Shown here: positions 10,653-29,168 of the stretch, in pieces
How the letters are laid out: every line of letters starts with the position of its first letter
Position numbering within the stretch: the first letter of the stretch is position 1
From: Zonotrichia leucophrys gambelii
Taxonomy: Eukaryota; Chordata; Aves; Passeriformes; Passerellidae
DNA length: 64,000 nt
Direction of reading: 5' to 3'
Assembly (NCBI RefSeq): GCF_028769735.1
Contig: NC_088171.1
Span: 129,907,533 to 129,971,532 of the forward strand
Notes under the pieces: model-generated
Databases searched by the model: none
The model's input: only the letters and a program-made list of their open reading frames with translations
Told to the model about the DNA's origin: nothing
Translations under genes and position numbers: made by a program

Positions 10653-13600
10653 AGAGTTCAACAAATGCATAAAATTACCTTCTTTGGTAAACTCCTTAAC
10701 CATCATAATTGCATAGGGCTTAAGTTTGGTGTATATGTATAATTTTTTTTTCTAATACAATATTTCAACCATTTTTCTTTGTGTTATTTTTTTGAAATTA
10801 AAGTTACATTTCATTACAATGTTTGTGTCTGTAGTCACTTGCATTTGAGAAACAGAGCCATTACACTTGCTTTTTTGAGGAATATGGCTCCTTCCAGAGG
10901 TCTGCATGGCTGCTGAAAAAAAAATAAATGCATTTTTGGGGAGTTCTTCTAGAAAGCCTATGCAGGAAAAAAATTAACTTTTGCTGTGTTTCTTCTCCCA
11001 AATGAGAAAGTAATTAACAGCATGTGTTGGGCTATTCGCTAAAGACTACAATAAATTATTTACTATTTTCAAGCTAATGAAGTGAGTACTTGATCTAAAA
11101 AAGGAGAGTGTGTATGATTATGTTCATTTTCCAGTTATGACTTTCAAGTTCAAAGATCATCTTAACTCCTGGCTGCCTGATCCTGTAATTTGCTGAATGT
11201 ATTGAAACTCGTTCTCTTAATTCATGTCTCCAGAGATGCTCAGCACCTGGCAATAGTAGGCCTTCAGAAAGCTGTCCAAAGGAAAAAAAACAGTGAATTT
11301 TTTTTTTGAGTGAAACACCAGAAGAGCACAGCTTTGTCACTGGAGTTCCACATGAAAGTGTATTAAAAAAATAACAAAACCAAAACAAAGAAATACATAG
11401 TTTTAGTTGGGCTTGCCAGGGTAATGTAGTACTAATCAAAGATTGTGTTCTGGGACAACAGTTAAGCATTGCCCAGAGAGCTTTTGGTATCCTTATAGTG
11501 ATCAGAGGGGCTCTTAAAACAGATAAGGTATGCACATCTGCCAGGAATGACTAAGTTTGTTCAGACCCATACTGGGGCAGGGGAATGAGTAGATAAACCC
11601 TTGAGGGACTCATGTTCTCTGAATCCATATTCAGGTTGTTCTGAAGGCAAAAGCTTAGCCTCTGCTAAGGAATCTTACGAGAGTCAAGGGCTGTGACACT
11701 TCATTTGCTCTGCACCCGAAACTCCCACTGAAGCCAATTATTCAATCTAGTTTAACAAAGACCACAGCTTCTCTGGCTGTGCAATTGTTGGTAACCATCA
11801 ACAAACTGATTCATCTACAATTGGGCCAAATGTTACAAAATCTGTTTCTGAGTTCTTGTTTGTACCTCCATCATAAGATTACACCAAAATTAAAGCATGC
11901 AGTACTTGAACTAACTTCAAAGGCTGAGCTTGCACTTCTAGCTAGTTCAGCCTTTTTATTGGTTCATGTTTTCCATTTGGCTTCAACATCCTGTTCCTTA
12001 CTGATGCCCTTCTAGAGTTTCATTTACAAATATTATGTCCCTGGTTAGTGAGCCATGCTAATTAATACTGTGGTGGGGACTATGGATTATAGAAATCTCA
12101 TGCCTCCTGCTTGGAAAAACACGGCGATTTTTCCAGACGTTTACATGTAATGCCGTATTGAACATGGCCAAATTTGTTTCAGGAAAATGTATCCTGAACT
12201 CATTTAACCAAAATATATTTAAGGTTGCTTATACTGTTATCTATTGCCAGTTTTGTTAATCATGAAGCTCAAAAGTTTTAATGCAGTAGAAAACTGAGAC
12301 CCATAATTTCCTAATTAGATTATTTCAAACAAAACAGTAAAGTTAAAACAGGCTGGTTTAAGTATAGATATTTTTTAAAGTTTATGCCAATAACAAGTTA
12401 AAAAAACAAGAACAGATGATTTGGCTTCTTTCTAGAAACCTCACATATCTGACCATGCCTCACCTTTCAAAGCTGGGACCATAATCTGAGATGGATTTTA
12501 GCTCGTCTGCAGATTTTGTAGTCAGAAACTCCCTGACTCTGGGGACTTAAAGTATTTCCAGGGTTATGATTATAAAGAAAATCTATTATATTTGCAATAC
12601 CATCATATATCAAATAGAAATTATGAAGCATTTGCAAAACATAGCAATCCTAAATTGGTAGATTCTTCCAATAACAAAATAAATGAAAGCAATGGCATTT
12701 CTTTAGGAAGAATATTTGACTGGACCGCGTAATGTCATTGGAAACAATGAATAAATTTTCAGGCTCACAATTAGTTCACCAGATCGTAAGGAGGTCAAGA
12801 AACACATAATCTCTGGGGTACTTTTATTTTACTTTTGGTTTTAAATTGTGTTAATTAACTCTCTTTTCATAAATGGACATGATTTGATTGATGTGACAGA
12901 ACGATGATGATACAAGTCACAACAATTCTGAGACACCCTTCACTCCTTCTGGACTCTAATTTCAGGCACAGAAATGAAAAGTTGCCAACATCTCATAACA
13001 CTTACCATGTCATCACCTCACTGTGAATTAAAACAGACTAAAATGAGATGTTCAGAAATCTATGAGTAAAAAGTCTAAAAATTGCCACAGGAACCAATTG
13101 CAAAGTGATCTTTATATATAACCTGGGTCAATCTTTTTCTGTCAGAATGAACTCTGTATTGTACTAGGTAAATTGAATAAACAGCAAAGATATCCCTAGG
13201 CTAAATCCTACTGTTGCAAATTTTCAGATGTCCCCCTTGCAGGGTGCTGGCCCCTGCCTGAGCAAGGCCCTTCTCCTCTCTGTGCAGCTCACTCCTCCAA
13301 GGGGAGCAGGCTGGGCCAAGAGCTGCCCAAGCAAGTACCTTGATCCTAACCAAGGAAGGTGCAAATGTAATGCCTTGTGGAGAGTGAGTCTGATCTATTT
13401 GAAGGAGGCTTTCCTACTTCACAGCCCCTCTTTTACACCCACAGGGAAGTTGGTCTGTCATTTTCTGTGAGAATTAGTCCCTTGAGAAAAATTACACCTG
13501 TGTCAACAAGCAGCAGGCCATCTCCTGCTCTCCTGGAGGTCTGATGTTCACTGGTCACATCTGGGAAAAACAGAAGCTAGCAAAGGGTCTGGCCTAAACT

Positions 13601-16489
13601 ATTAGTGTAGGAAGAGCACTCCTTGTTTCAATGGCTTTGGATTACTGAAGGGTACCATGTGAATCTTCTGCTCAGACTTAGAGCAACACATCCACAGTCA
13701 AGGAGGGGAGCACTGGCAAATGTACCAGGTGCATGTAGGGGCTCACCAGGATTGCTGGGCACATCGTGCAAGCGTTGTCCACCATGGAACAGTTTCTGTA
13801 TGGTAGATGATGTTTGCAGCTAGAAAATTTTGCCTTGTGTGAAACTAAACCATGTCACACCAGATGAACCAAAGGGTGCTTTGAACAGGAGTGTGAAAAC
13901 TTGGCCTTTTGTCCTCATGTTGTGGTTCCTGCTTTAATTTTTTAAGGGAGTAACTCTGCTCCTGTGCTGTTCTTACTGTGGACGCTTTCTGGAGCTGGAT
14001 GCAGACTAGGAATGCTTGTGGCCCACGTTGGGTGGGCTGTCACTGAGATGGGCCTGTAGAGACTGAGTTACATGTAACAATTTTATGTGCTGACTGGTTA
14101 AATTTTACATTGGAGTACATGCCTGTAAAGGTGGTTCAACATATTCCTGGAAAAACAAGGATGAGGAATGAGAAAACTTTCTCAGAGTAAGGCACCTCTA
14201 CTCAAATACAAAGGAGTTAAGGAACAGTATAAAAATGTTTCTTTGATGACTTTATTTCCATTGCAGACAAGCTACATAACATTTAAAACCACAAAAGACA
14301 GAAGAATCTTGGCACCATTTAAAGGGCTTTGAGCAAGGAACAGGGACTGGAAGGAGGTGTTTCTTGTGGGTGTGGTTTTGTTTTTTCTAAGAAATCAGAT
14401 GATAATGTAGAACATAATGGCAATGAACAACGAAGTTACACTTGCCTGAGTTAAACTTCTAGGTAAGCATGACACATATAGAATTCTATTCGTTTAAAAC
14501 CCCAATTTATCTAAACAAGGGTCTCCTGTTGCTGAAACAGTGTATTTGTTTCAGATAGACCCCCCAAACCTGCAGGACTTCAGAGGGGGAACAATTAATG
14601 CAGAACCAAAATCCAGAAAACAAAGTGTCACATGAATGTTAATGTCACAGCTCTGAAACCTGGTGTGTTTTCTGCTTCTGGGCCTGAATAGGCACATTAG
14701 CCATGTCTTGACTGAAAGTTGGGAACTTGGGAAATAGCTCCTTTTTTAAGAGGATAACTCACAATGGTACCAAACACAGGATCATTTGCATAATTATTTC
14801 ACTATTTCATGTGCATTCAATATACCAAAATCTGTCTCTTTAAAATGGAATAAAACTTAAGAAATCACTTTTTTTTTGAGATTATTCTATTTCAGAAACT
14901 TGCATAAAATCAACAAAGGCTTGTGAAATCCCTGTCTGCTCCATTTATTGTGATTTGAAATTTTCTGCTTTGTTTATACTGCTCTTTTGGAAGTACAAAG
15001 ATATTTTTCTTCCCCCTACTAATTTTGACTTTTTCCATTTAGGAATCATTGATTCACCCTCATTTTTTCGTGCAGCTGCCATTCCAATTCTGTTTAAAAA
15101 ACTTGTTGTGACACTGTATCTTTGTTCCACAGCACCATTGGTTCATGCAGACACAGCTGTGGCAAGACAGTATTTGATCAGTTAATTTCTGGCACAGAAA
15201 GGGGAGGATGAGCCCAAATATATTCATTTTCATATGTGGCACATAGCATTGTTTACCTTCTGTTTCTTTTGTGATGGGTAGATTTTTATGTTAAACTATT
15301 TGGGCTGCATCTGGCTCAGGGGATTGCTGATGTCCCATGTGATCTTTTTCCAGTAGATTTTTGGTTCTAATTTGATCCAAATTATGATTATCTAAAGACT
15401 TTTCGTAGCATATGCAAAATCACTTGATTGTCACAGTCCTGTTCCTAGCTGGCGTCCGTCCCGACCACAGAAAGTACAGTCCTGAGTATCACAGCTGGTA
15501 CTCTTTGTGGAAAAGACAAGAATTCACTGACTACATTTTCTCTCACTAAAGTCAGAAGTAAATTTTACTTTCAATTCCAGTGGAGCACAAGCACAAAATG
15601 ATTTAGCATTAATGCCTTCCTTAATTCTTCAAAAGAGTGAAGGAAGTGAAGAGTGAAGGGAGTGATCCCTTTCAAGAACACAGTGGAGAAGTGTGAACTG
15701 CTGCTGGCTCTACAGTATTTTGGAGAGAAAAAAAAAAAGGACTGGAGATTCTACTTCAATAGCTGTGACATCTTTTGAGTGAACAATCCTAATATTTGTG
15801 TCCCAAAGACACTGGAGCAGGTGTCAGGACCCCCAGGGAGGGGGTGGACTGGGAAGGAAACAACTGCTCTTGTCTCTGTATCTCTGTATATGCGTTCCTG
15901 TTTTCAGGAGGTTTATTTACTTTTCTGCATTTGGATGCACGGGGTCCACTCAGGTCCAAACCACACTTAGCCCTGTAATCCATTCAGAAACTGGTGTGAC
16001 AGGAAACCACTCTGTGCATTGACCTAAAGGAGCTGTTTGTCTCTGCTCTCCTTCCACAGCTCTTGCTCTAATGCATTCTCCATCCTTTTTTTATCTCTTA
16101 TTTGCACAGTCCCGGAGTGCCCTTTACACAGAACAATAAGGAGTTGGCTGTATATTCCACAGTAATGACATCAAAGGATGATAACAATTAGCACTTCATT
16201 TAGCAACTTAACTATAACACAGAGATGCCTAGCCAGCAGTATCTCAGGCACATGGAGAAACTGGCCACACAGAAAAGAATTTAATGACCTGGCCAGCCAT
16301 GAAGGAAGCTATTGAAAACAGCAATCAAGATTTTTTTTTATTTACAGACCTAGTTCCATCCACCAAAATATTCTGTCTCCACAAGACTGATGTTTACAGG
16401 AAAATTACTCATATCTTATCTGTGATGACAGTAGCCCTGAAACCTGCCATGATTTTATTCCAATTACTTTTGTATTGTCTTTTTCATGA

Positions 16490-17560
16490 GGGCAAGTTCA
16501 GTAAGAAATTTCTTTCTTATATCTAATGTAAACCTGCCATCTTTCAGTTTAAAGCCATTACCTCATCCTGTCACTATATGTCCAATGTAAAAGTCTCTCT
16601 CCAGATTTCTTGTAAGCTCCCTTTAGGCACTGTAAGATCTTTTCAGATTCTTCTCTTCTCTAGGCTGAACAACCCCAACTTCTCTCCAAAGACAAGGAGG
16701 CGTTCCAGCCCTCTAATCATCTTTGTGGGCCTCCTCTGGGCTCACTCCAACAGGTCCATGTCTTTCTTGTGCTGGGGCTCCAGAGCTGGATGCAGTGCTC
16801 CAGAGCTGGGCACAGCACTCCACATGGGGTCTCACCAGAGCAGAGTACGAGGGCAAAATCATCTTGCTCAACCTGCTGGCCATTCTGCTTTTGATGCAGC
16901 CCAGGATGTGGTTGGTTTTCTGGGCTCTGAGCACACATTGCTGCCTCATGGGGAGCTTCTTATCCGTCAACACCTGCAAGTGTCCCTTCTTATTCCCTGC
17001 CCAGCCTGTACTCATGTTTGGGTTTGCCCCAGCCCAGGTGCAGGATCTGGCACTTGGCCTTGCTGAACTTCATGAGGTTTGCACAGCCTCACCTCTCAAG
17101 CCTGTCCAGATCCCTCTGGATGGCATCCCTTCCCATCCAGCTTGCTGACCACACCACACATCTTGGAGTGGACAGTGCTGAGGGTGCACTTGATCTCACT
17201 GCCCATGCCACCAACAAAGACACTAAACAGTGCTGGTCCCAAGACTGACCCCTGAGGAGCACCACTTGTGCTCTACACTGGAACATTGAGCTCTTGACCA
17301 CAAATCTTTGAGTGCAATCATCCAGCCAATTCCTTTGTTCCTCATTCACCAAGTGGTTCATCCACCAAATCCACGCCTCTCTAGTTTAGAGACATGGATG
17401 CCATGCAGGACTGTGTCAAATTCTTTGCACAAGACCAAGGGGGTGACATCAGTCACTCATCCCTCACCCACCACTGCTCTGACCCTGTTCTAGGAGGCCA
17501 CCAAATTTGCACAATTTGCCCTCGGTAATACATCTTGCCATTCTTTCTGCATGACATCAT
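16490..17560 (-). mobile_element. CR1 LINE fragment (minus orientation)
   Basis: The + strand reads as the complement of a CR1 non-LTR retrotransposon: AGGCTGAACAACCCCAACTT at about 16662, then CACTCCAACAGGTCCATGTC, AGCTGGATGCAGTGCTCCAG, CTTGATCTCACTGCCCATGC, and GACCCCTGAGGAGCACCACT. On the minus strand the remains of the reverse-transcriptase C-terminal region can be read in pieces (LRAQKTNHILGCIKSRMASR, LPSYSALVRPHVECCAQLWS at 16713-17015), broken by frameshifts. The 5' part is missing, as is usual for CR1. The element is dead. Borders are approximate. Confidence 0.9.
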
Positions 17561-18208
17561 TAACATTTGGGGTTTTTGTGTTAATCCACATGGGAAAAAC
17601 TCTTAGACAGATATTCTTCATTTTAGTCTCAACTATTGTAACAAACTTTTCTTCAGTTTGAGAGAATGTTGTCCAAATTGCATCTATTCAAACTGCTATT
17701 GCAAAGAACATTCTTCCAGCTTGTAGCCACAGCTGGATGATTTCCCTCTGAAATTTTCTACTGACACTTATTTCTTCTTAATTCCATCATAGAAAATGCA
17801 ACTCCTCTTCAGTTTTAAGGGTCCATCTCTCTCATTTGATGTCAGGATCTGCTGTCATTGGCAAGGGAGAAAAAGGCATGAATGCATGCCTCACTGCACA
17901 GGAGGGACTTGTTTTTTCAAGCCAAGAATTTATAGCATTTGGTGAAAATCCCACAGAGACTCCCCAGGAATACAAATGACAATTCCACGTGCAGGTGGTG
18001 ATTAAGTGGGAGTCACGGGCAAAGCACATGTTCCTCATTTTCAAGAAAGGAACAAAGGGAGATCCAGAAAGGATTACAAATGGCTTCATTTCTTTCTAGG
18101 CTTGGCCAATAATTCCTGGCAAACTCTCTGTATAAAGGCCTGAGCTGCTCAGCCTAGCAATGTCACCCTTCAAGTGGGTGACTTGGTTTTCTCCCATGGC
18201 TTTCAATA
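17561..18208. other. non-coding gap between CR1 fragments
   Basis: No gene or RNA is recognised. It may include more diverged CR1 sequence near 17561-17620. Confidence 0.5.
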
Positions 18209-18246
18209 GGATCACAAAATGGTTTGGGCTGGAAGGAACCTCAAAG
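18209..18246 (-). mobile_element. short antisense CR1 3'-end remnant
   Basis: ATCACAAAATGGTTTGGGCT followed by GGAAGGAACCTCAAAG matches the first bases normally seen when the 3' end of an avian CR1 is read on the opposite strand. It stops abruptly and is followed at once by a CR1 in the other orientation. Confidence 0.6.
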
Positions 18247-18250
18247 ACAG

Positions 18251-18870
18251 GAAAAGGGACCTGAACATGAGGCAGTGTGTACCCAGGTGGCCAAGATGAC
18301 AAGTGGCATCCTGGCCTGCATCAGAAACAGTGTGGCCAGCAGGACCAGGGCACTGTACTCGGCACCGGTGAGGCCACACCTGCTAACAGTTCTGGGCCCC
18401 TCATTCAGGAAGGGCATTGAGGAGCTGGAGCGAGTGCAGGGAAGGGCAGCGGAGCTGGGGAAGGCTCTGGAGCCCAAGCCCTGAGCGGAGCGGCTGATGG
18501 GGCTGGGGGTGCTCGGCCTGGAGCAAAGGAAGCTCGGCCGAGACCTGAGCGCTCTGCAGAGCCCTGAGAGGAGCCTGAGGCCAGGGGAGGGTCGGGCGCT
18601 TCTCACAGGTAACAAGAACAAGTGACAGCACAAGAAGACATCGCTCCAGGCTGTGCCAGGGGTGGTTGGGGTTGGACATTAGGAGGAATTTCTTCACAGC
18701 AAAGATGATTGAACAAACACTGGAATGTGGAGGTGGTGTTGCGTCGTCCCTGGGGCTGTTTAAGGAAAGACTGCACTTGGCACTCAGTGCCAGGTCTGGT
18801 TGGCGCGGTGCTGTTCGCTTCCAGGCTGGACTCGATGCTCTGGAGCCTTTTCCAATACAATCCATCCTGC
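18251..18870 (+). mobile_element. CR1 LINE 3' fragment (plus orientation)
   Basis: It starts in the reverse-transcriptase C-terminal region (GGGACCTGAACATGAGGCAG, then GCCAGCAGGACCAGGGCACT, GAGGCCACACCTGCTAACAG). It passes through the CR1 3' section (GGACATTAGGAGGAATTTCT) and ends near CTGGACTCGATGCTCTGGAG / CCTTTTCCAATACAATCC. Frameshifts and stops show it is inactive. It lies directly upstream of the COX6C CpG-rich promoter. Confidence 0.9.
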
Positions 18871-18945
18871 GGTTTGCTCCCGCACGCACCGCGCACTGCG
18901 CCCGGCCGGGTTTGACCCGCGCCGCCCGCCGTACGCCGCTGCCGC

Positions 18946-18956
18946 CGCGCATGCGG
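18946..18956 (+). promoter_or_regulatory. NRF-1-like binding site
   Basis: CGCGCATGCGG matches the NRF-1 palindrome (consensus YGCGCAYGCGCR) in all but the last positions. It lies about 60 bp before the first-exon donor. NRF-1 is known to drive many nuclear cytochrome oxidase genes. Binding here is inferred. Confidence 0.6.
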
Positions 18957-18959
18957 AGT

Positions 18960-24320
<5,361 letters not shown>

Positions 24321-27300
24321 TTTAGTTCTCTTCATTAATGTAGAAATACTTAAAGGCTCAGGTATTGGGTGGGTGGAAGGAGGGGTGGAAAGTCTTCAGA
24401 ACTTGCCCAAGATGACAAAGTCTATCTTTCCTCCAGGAGTTATTTGCATCTCTCTTTTGGCCAAATTCCACATTTGATAGCACAGTATATGCCTAAGCAG
24501 TGACAACTAGTTTGTCCCAGCTGTTTATGGGAATATGTGAGAGGACAGATGTTGCAGGAAGGGAGAGGATGGATTTCTGGAGGGGTCTGTGTTACCTCTG
24601 GCTTCACAAGGTGAGCTGACCTTGAGACGAAAGAATTTGGCTAGAAATTCTGGAAATACACCAGCCAACTTTTTTGTCTTTTTCTGCTGTCATCGCTTCC
24701 TTACATCAGCAGACTGTTACAGCAAGACTTACAGACTCTGCAAGTGCCCATTCTTACACATGGTATATTAGTTACTCTAATTGGAAAATGACTCCAAACT
24801 GCAGGCATGTTCCCATCTAATTGATGTACAAGAGGGAAGGGGGTACAGGCAGACAAAGTAAATATTGTATTATGGTAATAAAAATCTTGGCGTGCTGCTT
24901 TTAGACATGTATCATCTTTTTAATATCTGGAAGTAGTCAGCTAAGCATAGTTTGGATCTCTGCTGCATTCTGTGCAGTCTGAGGCACGATGCTCTGTCTT
25001 GGGCCATGATAACCTGTCAGTGAGAACAGGCTTTGTCACTGCCTCTTGCTCGGGATGAAGAAGGTACTAGAACTGCAGCTTTTGTTTGCTAAATGTGGAT
25101 ACTTAAGAGAGCAGGCAAAAGCTGACTGCATGAAAGGAAGGAAGTCTTTGTATGAAGCAGCATGACAAATTAGGCCATCTGTGTTGTATTTGAAGGTCTT
25201 CGGTTCAAATCCTGTTTGGAATAACTCTTATTATTTTACATGGATCATTAACTACTTAACACTTAATAGGTATCCTTGAACAACATTTGGACTAATGAAA
25301 GCACATAAGTAATGTATGTGATCCAGAACATTTTATAGAGCACCATGGGATTTTCTTTAAACTTCCCGTGCAGAGAGTGCTTCCTTTAAGCAAAGAAAGA
25401 ATTTGACATTAGTGATGCTGGGGAAACCATCTAGTAATCAAAATATCCCAGCTCCTATAAATGTAAACCAGAGCTTAACAATAGCAAATGATACCCATTT
25501 ATCTTCCCAATGTATAGTATAAACAGTGTATGCCATTAAGTACTGACTAACATTTTCTCAGGGCTGTCTGCAGGTTTAAATAGCCAGAGGTCTTCAGTCT
25601 TACTGACAGCTTCAGAGGCAAAGCAACTTGCTACTGCCAGGTGTGCAGGTTAATAGACATGATTCCCTTGTCAGTCTAGGCCCTGTATTCCTCACAGTTG
25701 CTATGAATTAATTTACTGTTAAATTCTTAGTTTCCTTTAAACTGTTGCAGCCAGCAGCAGTTACTGCAGTCTGTGTTCCTTCAGCTACCAGCTCATGTGA
25801 TTTAAAGAAATGAGAGTTTTGTGACTGAAGGCAATTTTTGACAGATACAGCAAGCTCAGGGATGTCTCTGGCTAAATGTATTTAACAAAGGAAGCTGAGT
25901 TCTAACTTCTGTGGCTGTGCTTTGAGAGTCTGCAGGCTGCAGTTGTTGCTTTCTGGATGCAGTCTGGTTTCACACTGAATACAAGGCAAGTACTTCCCTT
26001 AAGCAGGCAATGCCAACCATCCCACAGCCTGCTTTCCTCTGGAGTAGGAAGGGAGTGCAAAGCTGGACACCTCACCTGCTTTGCTGAAATCAGCACCAAC
26101 CTGCCAGGTTTCCTTTTTTTTTTTCCCTTAATTTTTTTTTTTTTTGCTTTGCCAGCAAGAGTTCAGCTAATTCCATCATACAAAGAATTGGGAGTGGGAC
26201 ACAGCATAGTACAAGACCTGTGAGTTAGACCGCAATCAGTTGCTTGTTACAGGGCATTCTGTTTCTAGGAGATGCTGAGCTGAAAAACATGCTTGGCTCT
26301 CTTGGAGATTATCCCAAGTGTCTGAAGGTTTTTGCTATATTTATGTATGAAATGATATATAAAAAGGAATTATTTGACCTAAACTGCTTTGGGAAAGGTC
26401 TTGCCTGACTATGGCTTCAAATTTTTTGGCTAGCTTACATTATTCTGGAGTGTTTGAGGAGTGATTGATTGTTCTGGAAGCAAACTAAAAAGATAGATTT
26501 GAAGTTGTGAGCTCTCCAGGTCTAAAGAGCGTTATGAGAGTAGGCATGTTTTAAGAGTACACATTGCACTGCTTTAGCAGCTAAGTACAGGCAGCTGCTC
26601 TTTGGACAACTTTGTTTTCATAGTTCACACAGCTCATATGTAGGAGAAGTTGATTTATGTGCCGTCCCCGCTCGTTTCCATACATGTGGTCAGAAGGGGG
26701 AGAAAGAACCTGCCTAATGCAGTAAAGATGCAGCTCTATTCACTGAAGAAAAGTGTAATTTAAGCAAGTGTTTATTCCAGGAGAATGTAATTCAGGAAAA
26801 ACACAAATGAATCTTAAAAAAAATGGCTGAAATCTACAAACTTTTAGAAATGAAACTGCTGTTCCTCATTTTATACAGGTGTGTTTGCATCCCCTTGGCT
26901 TGTCTGTGTACTCCATAAATAAGGAACAGATTAGTCTAATTGAAATGGTGAGTACAGTGCTGTTTTGATTCAGTTAGTCACAAAAGCATAAAACTTTTCA
27001 GCACACGTTTTTGGCAAGCTAGTCACCAGTTTTTACTTCCAAAGTATTGTCACGATCTATTGCATTTTCTGGTACACTACAAAGTCCAGTGACCAACTGG
27101 ATCTAATGGGGCCCTCAGGAAGCTTGTACATCAGTCTTGTCATTGTCCTACACCTTGTAACCAAATGAATAAACAGCTCACAAGAACAAGTATTACAGGA
27201 ATAGCTTTATTATCTTTAAACAATTTAATTATATTACAATTTATCCATCAATATGCAAAATTAGAAGTATTAAACAACTTCCATAAAATACTCAGGAATG

Positions 27301-28922
27301 AAGCACATGTGTGTATATACATATACATTTTTAAACAGTGTTATTTAAACAGTGACTAAGTTACTAAATCATTGGATGAAATGTTCATAATGGATGGGCT
27401 TATTTCACAGTCAGAAAAGGACAATGCAGACCCCAGCCTCCTTTATTCTCAGTAGATGAGAGACACAGCTTTTAGGAATATCTTTTAACAAAACAGAACT
27501 CAAAAAAAAATTGCAGTTACTACATTCTTATTTACTGTGCATTTGGTCGTATCAAGTATGCATAGAAATTATTAGCTATAAAGCATATGCTCCAAATGGT
27601 GATCACATTTTATTCCAGTTTTTGACTCCAATTCCAGCCATGTTCAGGAATCTCCAGACATAATTCATTTTGGTAAGCATATAGAAAAGGAGAGAAGAGT
27701 TAACAAGCATAGCTGGAAACCAAGTAAGCCTTTAGTTTTAAAATGAAACTGCCATAGCCAGATTTGGTGTATAAAGTCATCTAACTGTGCCCAGGGACTG
27801 ATTTCTTGTCTACTACAAGAAATGCAGGTGTTTAACATACATTTGTTAGTGTATTGCGATGGCATCATTAACTGTTAATGTAGTTGGTGCCTGTGGGTCC
27901 ATAGTTTTCAATCAACTTAAAAAAATCTCATTTGGCTTAGTACGTATTTGAAAGGCCACATTTCTTTTATCAGTTGGAAGATGATAAGCATAAAATGAAG
28001 TAGGGCTGAAGGGAGCACATACAATGTAGTGGTGGCAGATCAGAAATGAGCAAGACCCCACAAGGTGTACTTAGCACCTGCACATCTGGGTTACATTGAG
28101 CTTGGAGATTTTAAGGAGACAGCTCTGTTTCTTCAATTTTTGAACTGCATGTTACTGGCTTGCAGTTAATGAGCAGACAACACACGGTCATACATACATT
28201 GAAAGAACTTCTGAAAATTTGATGGTGGATAAAATAAAGTTTCTGTATACAGACAGTTTTAAAAATAAAGTCATGTTGTAGTTCATGTTTTGTTCTCCAA
28301 ACCACACAAAGGCACTAGTTTACATTATGGACTAATGTCCTGCAGAACTTCAGTCAAATAAAGGAAGCTATTTTAAGGTTAAAGTGGTGCTAAAACCCAG
28401 CTGTCACTAGTAACTTAAAACAGCCACACTGGGTTTAGTGGGGGAAAATGCTTTGCCTCAGGACGCACATGTTGGGGGAGTGTGGGTGTGGGGGGAAAGG
28501 CTCAGCCTTGAGCAAGTTTTTACAGCTGAGTTATAAACCTGGTTTATAACAGAAACTGGCAGACCCTAAAATAAGATATAGAGGTATTGATACACATTTC
28601 TGTGTGTGGTAAAAACATCTGTATGCACGTAATTTTCCCCCATTCTCTAATTTTTGGTTATTGAAAAGAAAAAGGATTTTGATTAAGCTGTAGTCCAAGG
28701 CTGTTCCTTCTCACTTTATTCATTTGCCAGAACACTTTCCTTCCAGCACTAGTATTTTGGCTAGGAAGCAGGAATGTTGTCAAGATTAGAAAAGCTATTG
28801 GGCTTTGTTATCAATTTCTACCTCCTCAGAAATTACATGCATCTCTACTTGATGTAGGTTACTGCAGAGAAAGCACCGCTTTCAAACTGGTACGGCATTA
28901 CTACACACACCAGAAATAACTC
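24321..28922. other. convergent intergenic gap and VPS13B 3' UTR
   Basis: COX6C and VPS13B point toward each other here. No other gene is seen. For VPS13B, AATAAA on the minus strand (TTTATT on the plus) occurs at 28715-28720, 27442-27447 and 27206-27211. Which one is used cannot be told, so the UTR may be about 0.2-1.7 kb. T-rich runs at 26107-26142 are simple sequence. Confidence 0.55.
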
Positions 28923-29168
28923 TTAATTAAATCCTTTCCTCAAGGCTTTATTTTTCACCATGGTGAATTTGCTAATGAACACCTGGGCAAAATTGGGATC
29001 AGCTACATACTGATAGGTCTTTGTTATAGTCAGGGGCTGCTCGGCAGCCAGGGCTGGCGGGGCGGGCGCGGCGGCGGTGCTGGGGGCGAGGTGGCAGGAG
29101 GCCTTGGTGATGTACTCCACCAGGCGGCTGTACTGCTGCTCCGACAGCCTCTCCCGGGCGCCCTCGGC
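28923..29168 (-). CDS. VPS13B: VPS13B last exon
   Basis: The acceptor on the minus strand is GTCTGCCTGCAG before GCC at 29168. It encodes AEGARERLSEQQYSRLVEYI, then an Ala/Pro-rich GC-rich linker (STAAAPAPPALAAEQP), and LTITKTYQYVADPNFAQVF to KNKALRKGFN and TAA. It completes the C-terminal PH-like domain. The Ala/Pro linker is richer in Ala than the human one as remembered. Confidence 0.95.
   Translation of the reverse strand, partial: AEGARERLSEQQYSRLVEYITKASCHLAPSTAAAPAPPALAAEQPLTITKTYQYVADPNFAQVFISKFTMVKNKALRKGFN

Larger units (their letters stand above)
3327..16489. other. intergenic, no supported gene
   Basis: It includes the unmapped RGS22 3' UTR. Open frames here are short and show no domain, no splice-consistent neighbours and no composition shift typical of exons. 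Visible contents are a short (AGCCC)n run, an old interspersed repeat at about 4540-5210, small inverted repeats near 6894-6921, and a TG/TA-rich simple repeat at 10593-10652. Most of the rest is AT-rich single-copy-looking sequence. Confidence 0.6.

Noticed and set aside
16713..17015. Minus-strand frame resembling a reverse transcriptase
   Set aside because: It is a decayed piece of the CR1 element with frameshifts, not a separate gene.
25202..25212. GGTTCAAATCC, a tRNA B-box-like sequence
   Set aside because: No A box, no acceptor stem and only a weak T-stem. Not a tRNA, and no clear SINE body.
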